A DNA stretch of 64,000 bases from JAJYQH01 sp036261615 (lineage in GTDB: Bacteria; Actinomycetota; Actinomycetes; Propionibacteriales; Propionibacteriaceae): positions 74,390 through 138,389 of the forward strand of contig DATAKK010000068.1 in assembly GCA_036261615.1 (NCBI GenBank). Direction: 5' to 3'. Made by a program: the position numbers and the translations under genes. Below the pieces are notes generated by a model. The model made no database searches and was not told the DNA's origin. It saw only the letters and a program-made list of their open reading frames with translations. This document shows, one piece after another, positions 62,082 through 64,000 of this stretch (positions within the stretch are counted from its first letter, which is position 1; the number at the start of each line of letters is the position of its first letter).

Positions 62082-63545
62082 ATGACTGCCACCCAGGACG
62101 AGATCACCACTCGCGTCGGCCGCGTGTCGCGCGTCATCGGCCCCGTCGTCGACGTCGAGTTCCCGCCGGACGCCATGCCCCCGATCAACAACGCCCTGCT
62201 CGTCGACGTCCCCGTCATGGGCGAGGGCGAGACCGGCGAGGCTCAGGGCACCCGCACGATCACCATGGAGGTCGCCCTGCACGTGGGCGACAGCATGGTG
62301 CGCGCGATCTGCCTCAAGCCGACCGACGGCATGCAGCGCGGCGCCGAGGTGCGCGACACCGGGGAGCCGATCATGGTGCCCGTCGGCCAGATCACCAAGG
62401 GCCACGTGTGGAACGCCACGGGGGAGGTGCTCAACGTCGAGCCGTCGAGCATCCAGATCACCGACCGCTGGTCGATCCACCGCGAGCCGCCGAAGTTCGA
62501 CGAGCTCGAGAGCAAGACCGAGATGCTGCACACCGGCATCAAGGTGCTCGACCTGCTCACCCCGTACGTGCAGGGCGGCAAGATCGGCCTGTTCGGTGGC
62601 GCCGGCGTCGGCAAGACCGTGCTCATCCAGGAGATGATCTACCGCATCGCCCACAACTTCGGCGGCACGTCGGTGTTCGCCGGGGTCGGCGAGCGCACCC
62701 GCGAGGGCAACGACCTCATCCACGAGATGGAGGAGGCCGGCGTCCTCAAGGACACCGCCCTCGTGTTCGGCCAGATGGACGAGCCCCCGGGCACCCGGCT
62801 GCGGGTCGCCCTCTCGGCGCTCACCATGGCCGAGTACTTCCGCGACGTCGAGAAGCAGGACGTGCTGCTGTTCATCGACAACATCTTCCGGTTCACCCAG
62901 GCGGGCTCGGAGGTCTCGACCCTGCTCGGGCGGATGCCGTCGGCGGTGGGCTACCAGCCCAACCTGGCCGACGAGATGGGCCAGCTGCAGGAGCGGATCA
63001 CCTCGACCCGGGGCCACTCGATCACCTCGATGCAGGCCATCTACGTGCCCGCCGACGACTACACCGACCCGGCACCGGCCACCACGTTCGCTCACCTCGA
63101 CGCGACCACCGAGCTGTCGCGCGAGATCGCGTCCCGTGGCCTCTACCCGGCCGTCGACCCGCTCACCTCGACGTCGCGCATCCTCGACCCGCAGTACGTG
63201 GGCCAGGAGCACTACGACACCGCCGTGCGGGTCAAGCAGATCCTGCAGCGCAACAAGGAACTGCAGGACATCATCGCCATCCTCGGTGTCGACGAGCTGA
63301 GCGAGGAGGACAAGATCGTCGTGGCCCGGGCCCGGCGCATCCAGCAGTTCCTCTCGCAGAACACCTACATGGCCGAGAAGTTCACCCAGGTGCCCGGCTC
63401 GACGGTGCCGCTCAAGGAGACCATCGAGTCCTTCCAGATGATCGTCCGCGGCGACGTCGACCACATCGCCGAGCAGGCCTTCTTCAACGTGGGCGGCATG
63501 GACGACGTCATGAAGAAGTGGGACCAGATGCAGAAGGACCTCTGA
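62082..63545 (+). CDS. atpD: ATP synthase subunit beta
   Basis: A 487-residue catalytic subunit. Walker A GGAGVGKTVLIQE (about 172-184), catalytic Glu in GVGERTREGND, Walker B VLLFIDNIFRFTQAGSEVS. Start ATG 62082 is 5 bp after atpG. Confidence 0.97.
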   Translation: MTATQDEITTRVGRVSRVIGPVVDVEFPPDAMPPINNALLVDVPVMGEGETGEAQGTRTITMEVALHVGDSMVRAICLKPTDGMQRGAEVRDTGEPIMVPVGQITKGHVWNATGEVLNVEPSSIQITDRWSIHREPPKFDELESKTEMLHTGIKVLDLLTPYVQGGKIGLFGGAGVGKTVLIQEMIYRIAHNFGGTSVFAGVGERTREGNDLIHEMEEAGVLKDTALVFGQMDEPPGTRLRVALSALTMAEYFRDVEKQDVLLFIDNIFRFTQAGSEVSTLLGRMPSAVGYQPNLADEMGQLQERITSTRGHSITSMQAIYVPADDYTDPAPATTFAHLDATTELSREIASRGLYPAVDPLTSTSRILDPQYVGQEHYDTAVRVKQILQRNKELQDIIAILGVDELSEEDKIVVARARRIQQFLSQNTYMAEKFTQVPGSTVPLKETIESFQMIVRGDVDHIAEQAFFNVGGMDDVMKKWDQMQKDL

Positions 63546-63964
63546 TGGCCGACCCGATGCACGTCGACGTCGTCGCCGCCAACCGCCTCGTGTGGGAGGG
63601 GGACGGCGTCAACGTGATCGTCCGCACCACCGAGGGCGACATCGGCATCCTCCCCGGTCACGAGCCGGTGCTGGCCGCGCTCGTGCCGTGCGTGGCCACC
63701 ATCGTGACGCCCGACGGCAAGCAGGAGGTGTTCGCGCTCGACGGCGGCTTCGTCCTCGTCGCGGACAACCGCGTCTCGCTGCTCGCGCAGTACGCCACGC
63801 GCAGCGCGGAGGTCAGTCTCGAGGAGGCGCAGAGGAACGTCGCCGAGCTGGAGAAGATCATCGACACCGGTGACGCGACGACCGACCAGGTGCACCGGCT
63901 GCACCTCGCGCAGGCTCAGGTCAAGGCCGCGCAGGTGACGGCCGGGTCCGTCTACGGGCACTGA
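63545..63964 (+). CDS. atpC: ATP synthase subunit epsilon
   Basis: A 139-residue F1 subunit: beta-sandwich with GDIGILPGHEPVLAAL, then a two-helix C-terminal part (SLEEAQRNVAELEKII). It overlaps the atpD stop by one base (TGATG). Last gene of the operon in the window. Confidence 0.95.
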   Translation: MADPMHVDVVAANRLVWEGDGVNVIVRTTEGDIGILPGHEPVLAALVPCVATIVTPDGKQEVFALDGGFVLVADNRVSLLAQYATRSAEVSLEEAQRNVAELEKIIDTGDATTDQVHRLHLAQAQVKAAQVTAGSVYGH

Positions 63965-63995
63965 CGGCCCGGGCGGCAAGACCTCTCGCGGGCCG
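63965..63995 (+). terminator. Possible terminator after atpC
   Basis: CGGCCCG (63965-63971) pairs with CGGGCCG (63989-63995). The T-run cannot be checked because the window ends at 64000. Confidence 0.35.
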
Positions 63996-64000
63996 GGGGG

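Overview
The window is about 64 kb of very GC-rich DNA, densely packed with genes. WhiB regulators, a SigR/RsrA pair, a Kgd-type 2-oxoglutarate enzyme, a 24-residue bL37 ribosomal protein and a Rho with a long Arg/Asp-rich insert all point to an actinobacterium. A PPA1309-family gene and the overall gene order suggest Propionibacteriales; that placement is inference and no species is claimed.

Layout. (1) 1-13 kb is a conserved actinobacterial neighbourhood: the end of uvrD2, whiB7 with a complete attenuator leader, a ThiF-like protein, a DUF5679 zinc-ribbon protein, a YgjP-type metallopeptidase, a Zincin_2-type protein, a membrane PDZ-Lon protease, a PPA1309-family protein, a UPF0182 giant membrane protein and a pair of M16 peptidases. 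(2) 13.1-21.4 kb looks accessory: initiator tRNA-Met, a SUFU-domain gene, a DUF222/HNH endonuclease with an SOS-like box, small membrane proteins, a frameshifted flavin monooxygenase, an SDR dehydrogenase and a P-type ATPase. (3) 21.6-26.6 kb is a five-gene peptide/nickel-type ABC import operon. (4) 26.6-38.5 kb carries serA, hisN, rsgA, aroA, DoxX, an SRAP (HMCES/YedK) protein, the sigR-rsrA redox pair, bL37, a PdtaS-like histidine kinase, whiB1 and galK. (5) 38.5-45.4 kb holds kgd, two GT87 mannosyltransferase-like paralogues and tRNA-Arg. (6) 45.5-56.1 kb holds lysA-hom-thrB (no thrC), then rho, rpmE, prfA, prmC, a Sua5/TsaC-like gene and a polyprenyl-phosphate GlcNAc-1-P transferase. (7) 56.1-64 kb is the ATP synthase operon, from the small membrane proteins through atpB, E, F, H, A, G, D and C.

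How it works together. Stress response is prominent. WhiB7 sits behind an upstream ORF and an intrinsic terminator, the arrangement known to couple translation inhibition to antibiotic resistance in mycobacteria. sigR has a perfect GGAAT-N18-GTT promoter for its own sigma factor, and rsrA follows with a 4-nt overlap. Many genes start 6-8 nt after a TANNNT box, which predicts widespread leaderless transcripts. A non-palindromic heptamer, GGCGTCC/GGACGCC, is strikingly frequent on both strands, in coding and non-coding DNA. No CRISPR array, prophage or insertion sequence was seen. No wholly new multi-gene system is evident. The best leads are the attenuator leaders, the leaderless promoter set, the heptamer and the conserved ThiF/Zincin_2/PDZ-Lon/UPF0182 neighbourhood of unknown function.
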